Positions 18,540 to 27,656 are shown, counted from the stretch's first letter. The stretch is 43,702 nucleotides of DNA from Anaerolineae bacterium (GCA_004297445.1 SCUK01000010.1:1-43702); one strand, 5' to 3'. Program-made: numbers and translations. Notes: generated from the sequence alone by a model not told the origin.

Positions 18540-19486
18540 GGTTCCTGAACCTCCAGGCCGAGGTGCTCTGTCACCAAATCGGCCAACGCCCGAATGAATG
18601 CCGTCGAAGCGTTGAGTGAAGGCGTTCGCTCCAAACGCGCACCATGCGCTGCAGCCAGCTGCCGGGCGCCAATGTCAATGTCATACAGCACTTCAACATG
18701 GTCACAGACAAACCCGATGGGAACGACCAGCAGGTTCCGTTGTCCCTGTTCTGCCAGTTCCGCCACCACCTGTTCAATCTGTGGGCCCAACCAGGGCACA
18801 TTCGACGCCCCAGCACTTTGATAACAGAATCGCCAGCGGTCCTGTGCCAGTGAAAACCGGCTTGCCAGGGTCGCGGCCGTCTCGTTCAGTTGCGCGTCGT
18901 AGGGATCGCCGTGATCCAGAATGAAGGTAGGCAGGCTATGCGCAGTGAAAATTGCATAAGGGGTTTCTTCTTCAAATAAAGACAAACCTGTCTCCAGTTT
19001 CTCGGCCAGCGCGGCCAGAAACCCGGAGTGCGTGTGCCAGCTGGTGATGCGGGTAAACTCGATCTCCCTGCCCTCCAAAGCGAGGTCCAGCGCCTGGTAA
19101 TATTTGCCGATGCTCAGCATGGAATTGTGAGGCGCCATCACAAGCGCGATCGCCCGTCGAATGCCATCCGCGGCCATTTCCTCCACCGCCCCGGCAATCC
19201 GAGGCTGCCAATGCCGCATCCCTACATACGTTTTTACCCCGCGCCGGGTATTGCGGAAGCGGTTGTTGAGTTCAGTCTCCAATGCGCGCGCCTGTTCACG
19301 CGTTCGCTCCAGCAAGGGAGATAGCCCACCGATCGCCGTGTAGCGACGAGTGATCTCGTGTATCAATTCTTCGCCTGGCACTCTGCCATCACGTACGTCG
19401 AGCAAGTAGGCCGGCATGTCTGCCAGGTCTTCCGGGCTACCGTAGGCCATGAGCAGAATGCCAATCTGATCTTGGGAAGAAGCCAT
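18536..19486 (-). CDS. cpfC: Ferrochelatase, coproporphyrin type (CpfC-like)
   Basis: A protein of 316 residues from the ATG at 19486, which shares one base with the hemQ stop (TAATG). It has LLMAYGSPEDLADMPAYLLD, YTAIGGLSPLLERT, the active-site His183 in FTAHSLP, and Glu264 in GFVCDHVEVLYD. These are close to the ferrochelatases of Gram-positive bacteria that act on coproporphyrin III, and differ from the enzyme at 8556-9566. It stands directly after hemQ, whose substrate is the coproheme that such an enzyme makes. This makes a coproporphyrin role likely, although it remains an inference. Confidence 0.92.
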   Translation of the reverse strand: MASSQDQIGILLMAYGSPEDLADMPAYLLDVRDGRVPGEELIHEITRRYTAIGGLSPLLERTREQARALETELNNRFRNTRRGVKTYVGMRHWQPRIAGAVEEMAADGIRRAIALVMAPHNSMLSIGKYYQALDLALEGREIEFTRITSWHTHSGFLAALAEKLETGLSLFEEETPYAIFTAHSLPTFILDHGDPYDAQLNETAATLASRFSLAQDRWRFCYQSAGASNVPWLGPQIEQVVAELAEQGQRNLLVVPIGFVCDHVEVLYDIDIGARQLAAAHGARLERTPSLNASTAFIRALADLVTEHLGLEVQEP

Positions 19487-20196
19487 TATTCTTCGCCCTG
19501 TGCTTGTGTGCACCACAAAGCGAGGGTTTCTTCTGGCGATTGATGAAAGGCCGTATACAAGGGCGCGTCAGATTTTGTGTAGCGGCGCGCTTCCGTATCC
19601 CGCAATGCGTAAACCAGATCTGAAAACAGGGACAGGTCATCCGTTTCATAAACGACAACGAATTCCTGATCCTGCACTCCAAATGAATAAAGCAGCAATT
19701 GGGTAATCTGTGGGAACTCTTTGCCAATCCGGATGTGCTCATTCATCATGCCCTGCCGGGCATCGCGGCTCATCAGATACCAATCCTGGATTTTGGTAAA
19801 TGGGTAGATCACCAGGTAGGGCTTGCGTTCCTTGCTAAATGGGTCCAACTCTTGAGCGGATCGCGATTTCGTATACTGAGAGGGTTTGGTAAAGCCCCAT
19901 AATGTGGCTGCCGGCTGCAGCCATTGACGAAACCCGGAGAGGGCTGCCCCTGCACGAGTAAAAAATTCGCGAGTCATTGCAGGGTCGTCAGCCAGAAGCG
20001 CGCTCCAAATCAGGATGTCAGCATCGTGCCTGGCCGGCGATGTCTGGTATATCTCGATTTGTTCACATGTCGTCCGACACGCTTTCAACAAGCCGCTAAC
20101 GATATTGGCCCGATCCTTGCCGTTCAGGCCAAAGAACGACTCCGTGAACCGGTAAAAGCCAAAATGATTCAAACTGCGAGGGGTTTGCTCTGGCAT
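19486..20196 (-). CDS. hemQ: Coproheme decarboxylase (HemQ/ChdC, chlorite dismutase superfamily)
   Basis: A protein of 236 residues. AGGAG six bases before the ATG at 20196 decides the start against a longer open frame. HemQ removes two propionate carboxyls from coproheme III to give heme b with hydrogen peroxide. The C-terminal half carries the family marks: VIYPFTK with Tyr131 and Lys135, which match the catalytic Tyr145 and Lys149 of the Staphylococcus aureus enzyme, and MMNEHIRIGKEFP with His154 as the likely axial heme ligand. The N-terminal half is typical of the dimeric ferredoxin-like fold. It is the first gene of the operon. Confidence 0.9.
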   Translation of the reverse strand: MPEQTPRSLNHFGFYRFTESFFGLNGKDRANIVSGLLKACRTTCEQIEIYQTSPARHDADILIWSALLADDPAMTREFFTRAGAALSGFRQWLQPAATLWGFTKPSQYTKSRSAQELDPFSKERKPYLVIYPFTKIQDWYLMSRDARQGMMNEHIRIGKEFPQITQLLLYSFGVQDQEFVVVYETDDLSLFSDLVYALRDTEARRYTKSDAPLYTAFHQSPEETLALWCTQAQGEE

Positions 20197-20359
20197 CAGT
20201 CTCCTCTGTTTTAACAAGCTGAAGAGACTATAGAACCGAACCGGAATAGGGTATACCCAAATTTCGACAGGTTTTGTAACCTTTGCCAGATTTTTGTGAA
20301 AAAGGAGACAAATGTCCCCTAATTGGCATGCGGATGTCCCCACAAGAACATCGGCGAAA
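20197..20359 (-). promoter_or_regulatory. Presumed promoter region of the heme operon with palindrome
   Basis: The only gap upstream of the operon's first gene, so the main promoter must be here. It holds a perfect 10-base palindrome GGGTATACCC at 20249-20258, and a small inverted repeat AGGTT/AACCT just to its right. On the minus strand the palindrome overlaps a weak -10-like TATACC, with TTACAA 18 bases further up as a poor -35. A repressor or activator site is possible. I cannot name a regulator. Confidence 0.35.
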
Positions 20360-20650
20360 ACAAGATGCGACCTACGAGCGCAAATGGTACGGCTGTGATC
20401 TACTGGCTATAGATCGCTGGTTTCCGTCCAGCAAAACCTGTTCGGTGGGCGGGTCCGAGATGGAAGCCATGCCGCTACAGGTGCACTATCGGGCTGCCCA
20501 GTCTGTGGAGTGCGGCATGACCGCGACATCAATGCTGCGATCAATCTTTTGAAGCAAGCTACCGTGGGAACCACGGAAAGTCACGCTGACGGAGTACATG
20601 TAAGACCTGGCGGGAATCCCTTCCAGGTTTGGACGATGAAGTCAGTAGCC
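20360..20650 (+). pseudogene. tnpB: TnpB (IS200/IS605-type) C-terminal remnant
   Basis: Two overlapping frames together give the end of a TnpB protein. The first has YGCDLLAIDRWFPSSKTCS followed by a broken zinc-finger pair. The second has HDRDINAAINLLKQA and then a tail. These are the C-terminal RuvC segment (RDxNAAxN with the last catalytic Asp) and the four-Cys zinc finger of TnpB. The frame changes inside the finger, Cys residues are missing and the N-terminal two thirds is absent. It is a dead copy, lying upstream of the heme operon and pointing away from it. Confidence 0.75.
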
Positions 20651-20950
20651 CGCCGCTTGCCGCGGAGTAATTCACTGACGATCCTTTACCGCATTCAAAT
20701 CGGCGGGCGACAAACCGAACCGGTCCCGCGTTCTGCATTCGCCCCCCTCACACAGGCCGCGTCGTCAGGAAGCCTTCGTCACGTGGTGCTGCGGCTCCCT
20801 TGCCGCTGCCAGTACTGCCGGGGCAAGCACAAACGGGGCGCCGTCAATGGATGACCGGCTCTCTAAAGCTGACCCCGATATTTTCTCCAAGTCGCTTCCG
20901 ACATAGCCGGCGTCAAACCAGATGGGATTGCTCGCGGAGTACCCTATCGC
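20651..20950. other. Gene-free stretch after the TnpB remnant
   Basis: About 300 bases between the TnpB remnant and the stop of the large sensor gene. An inverted pair GTCAGT/ACTGAC surrounds a GC-rich core at about 20641-20679, which could be what is left of the transposon right end. I see no gene. Confidence 0.4.
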
Positions 20951-23900
20951 TCATGAGCGCGCATGGGTTGGCACTTCAATAAGCTTCAGGAATACTTCAA
21001 CCACTTGAGGGTCAAAGTGCCTGCCGCTTTGATCGCCAATATGCGCCAGGGCCAGTTCTCGGCTCCAGGCCGGCCGATAGGCACGTTCGCTGGTCAGAGC
21101 ATCCCAGACATCTACCACTGCGAAGATACGCGCAGCCAGCGGGATGGCCTCACCGCGCAGCCCACGCGGGTAGCCAGTGCCGTCCCATTTCTCATGGTGG
21201 CAATAGGGTATATCCAGCGCAGATTGCAGGTATCTAATCGGCGCGAGCATCTCGTAAGCGAAGTCTGGATGGCGACGCATGATTACCCATTCTTCTTCTG
21301 TGAGCGGGCCGGGCTTAAGAAGAATGGCGTCCGGAATGCCCATTTTGCCAATGTCATGCAACAGCGCACCACGTCGGATGTGAGTCAGACTCTTCGGATC
21401 CATCCCCATTTCATGCGCAAGGCGGAGGGTCAGGTCGGTTACCCGCAGGGAATGGCCCTCGGTCTCCTTGTCCCGCAGGTCCAACGCCCGCGACCAGCCC
21501 TCGATAGTAGCGTCATACGCGATTGCGAGCTGCTGGTTGCTTTGCTGCAGGTCCTGGAAGAGCTGAGCGTTGTCGATCGCGATGGCCGCTTGCCCAGACA
21601 GCCCCTCCAAAAAGCTCAGCCATTCGCGATCCAGAGGCAGCGGTCTGCGGTGAAAGAGTTCCAGCACTCCCAAGACCTGTCCCCTGGCCACCAGCGGCAG
21701 GCCGTAATATGCGGCAAACCCTTCCGCGCGCCAGAGCGCAGCCAGCCGAGGATTCTCCTCCGGCTGGGGCCCGGACTGGTGGCTTTGCGCCTGACGGTCC
21801 AGCGCGATCCGTCCGGCCCAGCCCTCCCCCAGTCGGACAGAAAACATCGAATCAAAGTGGCGAAGTCCCGAGTGGGCAACAACTTCAAGTACCCCTAATC
21901 CTGTGTTGAGCAGCAACACGCTTGCCGCATCCACTGCCAGCTGGGTGGTCACCTGCTTGATCAGGATGTTCAACGTCAATCGCAGATCGAGGCTGGACAG
22001 GATCGCCACATCCACCGCCTGCATCGCACGCAGCTGCTCCAGGCGGCTGGTGGTTTCCTCAAATAGCCGCATGCGATGAAGGGTCGCTCCAGCCATTTCC
22101 GCCAGGGCGGCCAACAGATTGAGACTCTGAGGATCAAGTGGGCGCTCCACCGGAACCGCCACCAACATCACCGCGAGCACTTCGCCGCCTGACCGTATGG
22201 GAAGACAAGCCCCGCCCCAACCCGGCGGCATTTGGTTGCGCGCATCCTGGGGCGTCAGGGGATCAGTAGCGAACTCATCGGACAGGTACATCTCGCCGGT
22301 GGCAAACACCGTGCCAGCGATGCCCGTGCCAGGCGGACGCGGACGTTCTTCCAGGAAGGAATACCACCCGCGCGCGGCGGCCGCTGTAAACATTTTCTCA
22401 TTCGGATCGTAGACCAATATCCCGCCGACGTCGGTATCCAGTGCCTTGAGCGTTTCATCCAGGATGAGCGGCAGCGCCGCTTCCAGGGATTGCGCCGCGC
22501 GCACCGCGGTAGAAACTATTCGCAACGCGTCCAAATGCTTGAGCTGTTGCCGGATTTCGTCCAGTAGGCGGGTGTTTTGAATCAGGGCGGACGCCTGTCC
22601 GGCCAGCAAATGCACCAGGTGCAGATCCTGCTCATCATAGGCCCCCGGCGCATACGAATGGACTGCCAGCATGCCAAAGACCCGTCCCCCCACAATCAAC
22701 GGAGCCGCCACGACCGAGCGGACGGATCCCTCGCCACTGAAATGCACCCAGGCCGTGGGCGGCTCGTCCTGCATATCGCGCTCCAGGACTGCCCTGCCGC
22801 TCTCGATGACATGCGCCGAGAGCCCTGCTTCCAGCGGGACGATGGCGGCCGGCAGCTCTTCTCCACGATCCACGGCATAGATCGACCCGCGCCGGGGGTT
22901 CTTTTCATCCCGGATTGCCAGGACAAACAATTCGCAGGGCATGAGTTCCCGTGCCGCACGGTACAACGCCCGATAAAGATCGGGCAAGCTCTGGCTGTTG
23001 AGCAGTACATCCTGCATCAGCCGGCTGAATTTTTCGCGCTGCTCAACACTCTCCTGGATGGTGGCAAACAGTGCGGCGTTGCTCAGCGCTGCCCCGATAT
23101 GGCTGCTGAAGGCCTGCAGGACTTCCGCATGCTGCACGCTGAACTGGCCGATCTGCGCACCGTCCAGATTCAGAAAACCAATCACCTGGCCATTTCGTGT
23201 GATGGGAACCCCGAGATAGGAACGAATCCATTCACCGCCCGGCCACACTTGCCAGAGCGGATCCTTATGGCTATCAGGAATGAGCATCGGCACCCCGCTG
23301 GCGATCATCTGCCCATACAGCCGGTGCCCTTCCAGCGGCACGGCGATGCGATGGATGTACTCCTCCAGACCGCGTTCGATGTAGCCCGTGTGGCGGGCCA
23401 CACGCAACACCCCTTCCTGGATGAGGATGATGGAAGCGGCATCATGCGGGATGACAATGCCAATCGTCTCCAGGACCAAGCCAAGCAGCGCATCCAGGTC
23501 CAGCGTGCTGCTGACAAACGCGGCGACCCGGCTAAGCGCCTTGAAATTCGCCAGGTGTTGGCGCAGTTCCTCTTCGGCGCGCTTGCGGTCGCTGATGTCC
23601 TGGATCTGGGAGATGAAATAGGCGGGCTGGTCCTGCGAATCCCGCACCAGGGAAACGCTGAGCAGAACCCAAATAATCTCCCCGTTTCTATGGACATAGC
23701 GTTTCTCCATTTGATAAGTGGCGATTTCGCCGGTCACCATCTGCCGGACAAAAGCCAGATCCGCCCCCAGATCCTCCGGGTGCGTGATGTCCTGAAATGT
23801 CATGGCCAGCAAGTCTTCGCGCGCATAACCAACGATGGCGCACAAAGCCCGGTTGACTTCCAGCCAGCGGCCATCCAACGCCACCAGCGCCATGCCGATG

Positions 23901-25084
23901 GCCGCATCCTCGAAGGCGCTGTTAAAACGCTTTTCGCTTTCGCGCAGGGCGGCTTCCGCCTTTATGCGGACGGTGACGTCGCGGTAATTGACGACGATTG
24001 CGCCTACCCCGGGTTCGTCCAGCAGGTTGCGGGCGACGGCCTCGATCCAAAGCCACTCCCCCTGTTTGTGGCGCAGGCGGAAGACCTGCTGCACCTGTGA
24101 ACGCGGCGACGCGCGCAGCCCGGCGAAGGACTCCTGGACGTCGTTCAGGTCGTCGGGGTGAACCAATTCAAAAAAAGACTGTTCCAGGAAATCCTCGGGT
24201 TCATAGCCCAACATTCCGGGCGCGGCAGGGCTGTCATAGACCAGCCGGCCCTCAACATCCAACAGCGCAATGGCATCTGCGCTGTTTTCTATCAGCGCTT
24301 CAAAGCGCGTTTCGTTCGCCCGCAGAGCAGCCTGGTACTGCTCGCGCTCGGTCACATCGTAGCTGATGATCTGATAGGCGAGCCGTCCCTCAAAGGTGGT
24401 GAGCGTGGTGGTGCCCTCCAAAAAGATCACCCGGCCATCCAGCCGCAGGGCTTTGTTGACAACCAGCGGCCCGGGTTGCCCTGTTGCCAGACCGGCCACA
24501 TAGGCCACCACATCCTGCAGGGAGTCGGGGTGCAGCAGCGACAGGAAGGACCTGCCAAGCAGGTCATACGGCGTTTCAGCGCCAAAGATCGCCACGCCTG
24601 TCGAGTTGATGTACGCGAGGCGCCGGTCCCGGACAACCGCCATCATCACCGGCGCCTGCTCCACCAGCTGCCGGTAGCGTTCTTCACTGGCCCGCAGGGC
24701 GGCTTTGGCCTGTTCCTGGGCGGTCACATCCAGCGCCATGACCAATGCCGCCGGCCGGCCCTGATAGTCCAGCTTATGCGAGATGATTTCCACCCAGATG
24801 ATGCGTCCATCTTTCAATTGGTGGTGCCAGATGCCAGAATACTGTAGATCCGGTCGCGGCGCCGCGGCGTCCGCCACCAATTTGCCAATGTCCTCGGGCG
24901 GCCGGATATCCTTGATGGTTAGGTCAAGGAATTCTTTCTTCGTATACCCATACTTCTTGGTTGCAGCACGGTTGACTGCCAGGAATGCCAAAGTTTCCAG
25001 ATCATAGACCCACATGGGAACCGGATGACGCTCAAAGAGGTAAGTTGAAAATCCGCTGGGTTCGATTTCCTTGTCAGTACCCAC
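20951..25084 (-). CDS. Large cytosolic PAS/GAF sensor with HD-GYP phosphodiesterase domain
   Basis: A protein of 1377 residues, started by a GTG at 25084 with AGGA about six bases before it. There are no transmembrane segments. Domains in order, roughly: PAS at 10-125, 135-255, 258-380 and 385-505; GAF at 520-680, 700-850, 865-1030 and 1045-1200; HD-GYP at 1205-1372. The HD motif (HDIGKMGIPD, His1243-Asp1244) and the GYP motif (HHEKWDGTGYPRGLRG, residues 1304-1306) are intact, so it should hydrolyse cyclic di-GMP. PAS and GAF domains bind small ligands, gases, flavin or heme in known proteins; which apply here is open. A diguanylate cyclase gene follows upstream on the same strand, about 410 bases away. 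Confidence 0.92.
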   Translation of the reverse strand: MGTDKEIEPSGFSTYLFERHPVPMWVYDLETLAFLAVNRAATKKYGYTKKEFLDLTIKDIRPPEDIGKLVADAAAPRPDLQYSGIWHHQLKDGRIIWVEIISHKLDYQGRPAALVMALDVTAQEQAKAALRASEERYRQLVEQAPVMMAVVRDRRLAYINSTGVAIFGAETPYDLLGRSFLSLLHPDSLQDVVAYVAGLATGQPGPLVVNKALRLDGRVIFLEGTTTLTTFEGRLAYQIISYDVTEREQYQAALRANETRFEALIENSADAIALLDVEGRLVYDSPAAPGMLGYEPEDFLEQSFFELVHPDDLNDVQESFAGLRASPRSQVQQVFRLRHKQGEWLWIEAVARNLLDEPGVGAIVVNYRDVTVRIKAEAALRESEKRFNSAFEDAAIGMALVALDGRWLEVNRALCAIVGYAREDLLAMTFQDITHPEDLGADLAFVRQMVTGEIATYQMEKRYVHRNGEIIWVLLSVSLVRDSQDQPAYFISQIQDISDRKRAEEELRQHLANFKALSRVAAFVSSTLDLDALLGLVLETIGIVIPHDAASIILIQEGVLRVARHTGYIERGLEEYIHRIAVPLEGHRLYGQMIASGVPMLIPDSHKDPLWQVWPGGEWIRSYLGVPITRNGQVIGFLNLDGAQIGQFSVQHAEVLQAFSSHIGAALSNAALFATIQESVEQREKFSRLMQDVLLNSQSLPDLYRALYRAARELMPCELFVLAIRDEKNPRRGSIYAVDRGEELPAAIVPLEAGLSAHVIESGRAVLERDMQDEPPTAWVHFSGEGSVRSVVAAPLIVGGRVFGMLAVHSYAPGAYDEQDLHLVHLLAGQASALIQNTRLLDEIRQQLKHLDALRIVSTAVRAAQSLEAALPLILDETLKALDTDVGGILVYDPNEKMFTAAAARGWYSFLEERPRPPGTGIAGTVFATGEMYLSDEFATDPLTPQDARNQMPPGWGGACLPIRSGGEVLAVMLVAVPVERPLDPQSLNLLAALAEMAGATLHRMRLFEETTSRLEQLRAMQAVDVAILSSLDLRLTLNILIKQVTTQLAVDAASVLLLNTGLGVLEVVAHSGLRHFDSMFSVRLGEGWAGRIALDRQAQSHQSGPQPEENPRLAALWRAEGFAAYYGLPLVARGQVLGVLELFHRRPLPLDREWLSFLEGLSGQAAIAIDNAQLFQDLQQSNQQLAIAYDATIEGWSRALDLRDKETEGHSLRVTDLTLRLAHEMGMDPKSLTHIRRGALLHDIGKMGIPDAILLKPGPLTEEEWVIMRRHPDFAYEMLAPIRYLQSALDIPYCHHEKWDGTGYPRGLRGEAIPLAARIFAVVDVWDALTSERAYRPAWSRELALAHIGDQSGRHFDPQVVEVFLKLIEVPTHARS

Positions 25085-25498
25085 GACAATCCTGCTCTTT
25101 CGTTCTGTAAGGTTAACGTCGGATGGGTGGATAAGTAACGCTCTGTCCGGCGCATTTCAGATCAGGACAGAATCCTTCACCTTCCCTGCTCTTCGGAGGG
25201 ACCGCTAAAATGGCGGCATTGGCGATTGAAATCTAGTCAGGGCGGCTGCTTCTTGCGCGGCGTTCCCGTTGATGGCCTGGCGCGTCTCCTGGCACCCATT
25301 CGCGTGCATCCGATCAACTTTATCGACAGGTTATGAACGTGAGTATGAACAGACATCGCCATCCTGAAAAAGGATACAGACCATCCGCTTTTCTGAAACC
25401 GCGCCGGACGTGTTGCTGCACACTGAATTCCTTACGGCGGTGGGCCTTTCGGGAATTAGCCTGGGGGTATTAGGAACGGCAGCAGCGGCAAATCGCTC
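25085..25498. other. Intergenic region upstream of the sensor gene
   Basis: About 410 bases that should hold the sensor promoter and the end of the cyclase transcript. A short hairpin CCCT/AGGG-like element lies at about 25183-25201 (CCCTGCTCTTCGGAGGG). No gene is supported. I see no convincing cyclic di-GMP riboswitch. Confidence 0.45.
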
Positions 25499-26506
25499 CT
25501 ACTTGCCAGCCTGTGCGGCCCCACCAGGGTTGACAGGGAGGGTCTTGAACACAAGGGTATCGCGCCCTGCGGCCTTGGCCTCGTAGAGCGCCTTGTCCGC
25601 CAGGGAAAAGACTTCGTCAAGATCTATCGGGGATGTGCCACGAGGGCTCACGAAAGCAACCCCGATACTTACCGAAAGGTTAAAGCTGCCCTGTTCTGTT
25701 TGCATGGTCGCCTTTCGCACTGCCTGAAGGACTCGATCTACAACTCCGTAGGCTGTCGTTTCGTTCACGTTGAACAACACCAACATGAATTCGTCGCCTC
25801 CCCAGCGTCCGACCCGATCATACACGCGCGAAACCGCCTGGATGGCATCGGCGAGCTTCTGCAACGCCTTGTCTCCCGCAAGATGGCCGTAGGCATCATT
25901 GATTGATTTGAGATTGTCCAGGTCAATCAGCACCAGGGCAAACCCCTGCTGCTCGCGCGCCGCCCGCATGGCTTCGATCCGGATATTATCTGCAATCGCG
26001 CGTCGATTCCAGATGCCCGTCAGAGGGTCGATCGACGCCAGCACCTGAAGCTTGTCACGCGACTCCTTCAGCTGCTCTTCAATCTTTCGTTGTTCGGTCA
26101 GGTTGGTGTACATCGCCAGCGCGCCGATTTGCTCGCCCGCCAACATGACGGGAACAGCCAGGATGTCGACTTCGACCTCGCTGCCATCGGCGCGCTTTCG
26201 CACGCCGATCTTCTGAACCCGTTTTCCTCGTTGCGCCGAGCGCGTGTTCAACATGGCTTCTTCAAGGGTATGTTCAGTTGTTATCAACTCGTCCAAAAGA
26301 GAACCCTCGATATCAGCCAGCAGATACCCGAAGAGCTCTTCAAACGCGGGATTGCAGCTGATAATTCTGTCTTTTTCGTCCAAGGTGACAACAGCAACGG
26401 GAATGTTCATGACCAACGCCTCAAAAAAGAGCTTTTGGGCTTTGGCCGTCGCGAGCCGGGGTGATCTCTTTCCAGGTTTCCTGGATCCTGATGAATCGGG
26501 CTTCAT
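25499..26506 (-). CDS. PAS-GGDEF diguanylate cyclase
   Basis: A protein of 335 residues. GGAG eight bases before the ATG at 26506 favours this start over one 20 codons earlier. Residues about 27-140 form a PAS domain with a PAC-like end; residues about 155-325 form a GGDEF domain. The catalytic motif is GGDEF at 236-240, and TGIWNRRA begins the domain. An RxxD inhibitory site (RVYD, 227-230) lies five residues before GGDEF, so product inhibition by cyclic di-GMP is expected. It makes cyclic di-GMP from two GTP. It has no membrane segment. It is next to an HD-GYP protein of opposite activity. Confidence 0.93.
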   Translation of the reverse strand: MKPDSSGSRKPGKRSPRLATAKAQKLFFEALVMNIPVAVVTLDEKDRIISCNPAFEELFGYLLADIEGSLLDELITTEHTLEEAMLNTRSAQRGKRVQKIGVRKRADGSEVEVDILAVPVMLAGEQIGALAMYTNLTEQRKIEEQLKESRDKLQVLASIDPLTGIWNRRAIADNIRIEAMRAAREQQGFALVLIDLDNLKSINDAYGHLAGDKALQKLADAIQAVSRVYDRVGRWGGDEFMLVLFNVNETTAYGVVDRVLQAVRKATMQTEQGSFNLSVSIGVAFVSPRGTSPIDLDEVFSLADKALYEAKAAGRDTLVFKTLPVNPGGAAQAGK

Positions 26507-26626
26507 ACGATGCTCCACATAGATGAGCCTGGGTCTCGAACTGCCCACCGATTGATCCCGAAGCAACTATAGAAATTCGGCAGGAACGCGTTTTTCATCA
26601 ATTGGGATCCAGTTCGACTTTTCTAT

Positions 26627-26640
26627 CATACTATAGTATG
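26627..26640. promoter_or_regulatory. Perfect 14-base palindrome upstream of the cyclase gene
   Basis: CATACTATAGTATG is fully self-complementary. It lies about 120 bases upstream of the cyclase start, in a gene-free AT-richer patch of a GC-rich genome. Dimeric repressors often bind such sites. The core also resembles a -10 box on both strands. Confidence 0.4.
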
Positions 26641-26844
26641 GAAACCGCTCGAAATCCATCCCTGGAATCTAGTTGCGGCGTCACTTGATGGTTGCGCAGG
26701 TTTTAAGCGAAAGTGCGTGACTTGGCCAACGCTTTCGGGGAAACGGTACTGGTGATTTTCAAGGCGACTTGAGACGCTGGGCTTACGGGAAGCGTCGTTT
26801 TCCCGCTCGCCGCCGTTTCGCCAGTCAGTACATAACCGAGATCT

Positions 26845-27085
26845 ATCTCAAACTGGTGGTGGAGAAGTACAGCCAGACGCAGTGCAGCTGGCCAATTGAC
26901 TGGAGGCCAACGTCCCGGATGGGCTGGCGATCGTCAAGTTTCCGGCTGCGAGTTCGTAATCTGCTTGTGTGGTTCAGCCAGGAAATCATGCGCCGGACGC
27001 GGGGGGTGCGAATCTTTCCTAACCGCCAATCCTGTGGGCGCCTGGTGACCGCGATCCTGATGGGGAAATATAAGGACGTGGAACA
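26845..27085 (+). pseudogene. IS256-family (mutator) transposase remnant
   Basis: One frame ends with EIMRRTRGVRIFPNRQSC followed by GRLVTAILM, the signature C-terminus of IS256-family transposases (LNQEIKRRTRVVRIFPN). Upstream the same frame has YLKLVVEKYSQTQ, and a second frame supplies LEANVPDGLAIVKFPA. An internal stop and at least one frame change break the coding region, and the DDE core is missing. It is a dead fragment between the cyclase gene and the island. Surrounding sequence to about 27340 has no supported gene. Confidence 0.75.
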
Positions 27086-27341
27086 TCCAGCGCACAAACT
27101 CCAGTTCGCTCTGCAAGGTGAAACCAGGATTGGCGACATGCCCGGTTCTTGACAACCTGTTACCCTGAATGAGTGACTCGTCTGGCCACTTTTTTTAGTT
27201 GGCCGCTGTTCCTCTCCAACGAAATTCTCAAGACTTTCGGCCAACTACATAGAACGAGTTCTATCTCTTCTCCGGCTAAATTGTTCGCCGGGAAGTATTA
27301 CGGCCCACCTGCAACTCAATTTCAGGCGCGCGAACTCGTCC

Positions 27342-27656
27342 CTATCCCGCTATGCCGTCAGACGCGCTACCTTCCCGAAGCATAGTCAGGAAAGCCTCCG
27401 CGGCCGGGTCGAAGTGCTTACCCGACTCTTGCTTGGTGTATTCGATGGCGTTGGCTTGAGGCCACGCTTTGCGATAGGGACGATCCGAGGTCAACGCATC
27501 GTAAGCATCCACCACGGCGAAGATTCGGGCATATAAGGGGGTCGCATCGCCCCTGAGATTCTGGGGATAGCCGGACCCATCCCATTTCTCATGGTGGCAA
27601 TAGGGAGTCTGACGTGCATCCCCCAAATAGGTTATGGGCTCCAAAAGGTCGCGGGC
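27342..27656 (-). pseudogene. HD-GYP domain fragment lacking the HD half
   Basis: About 105 residues from the C-terminal half of an HD-GYP domain: YCHHEKWDGSGYPQNLRG, then ARIFAVVDAYDALTSDRPYR and HFDPAAEAF. The first half, with the HD metal ligands, is absent. Homology stops at about 27656, where unrelated hydrophobic residues continue the frame. The piece is close in sequence to the end of the sensor at 20951-25084. It cannot be catalytic as it stands. It was probably cut by the insertion events that also left the IS256 remnant. Confidence 0.75.

Noticed and set aside
22577-24100. A 507-codon plus-strand open frame
   Set aside because: Antisense of the PAS/GAF sensor gene, whose domains are unambiguous.
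25085-25498. Cyclic di-GMP riboswitch before the sensor gene
   Set aside because: I could not find the conserved GEMM core and tetraloop arrangement on either strand.
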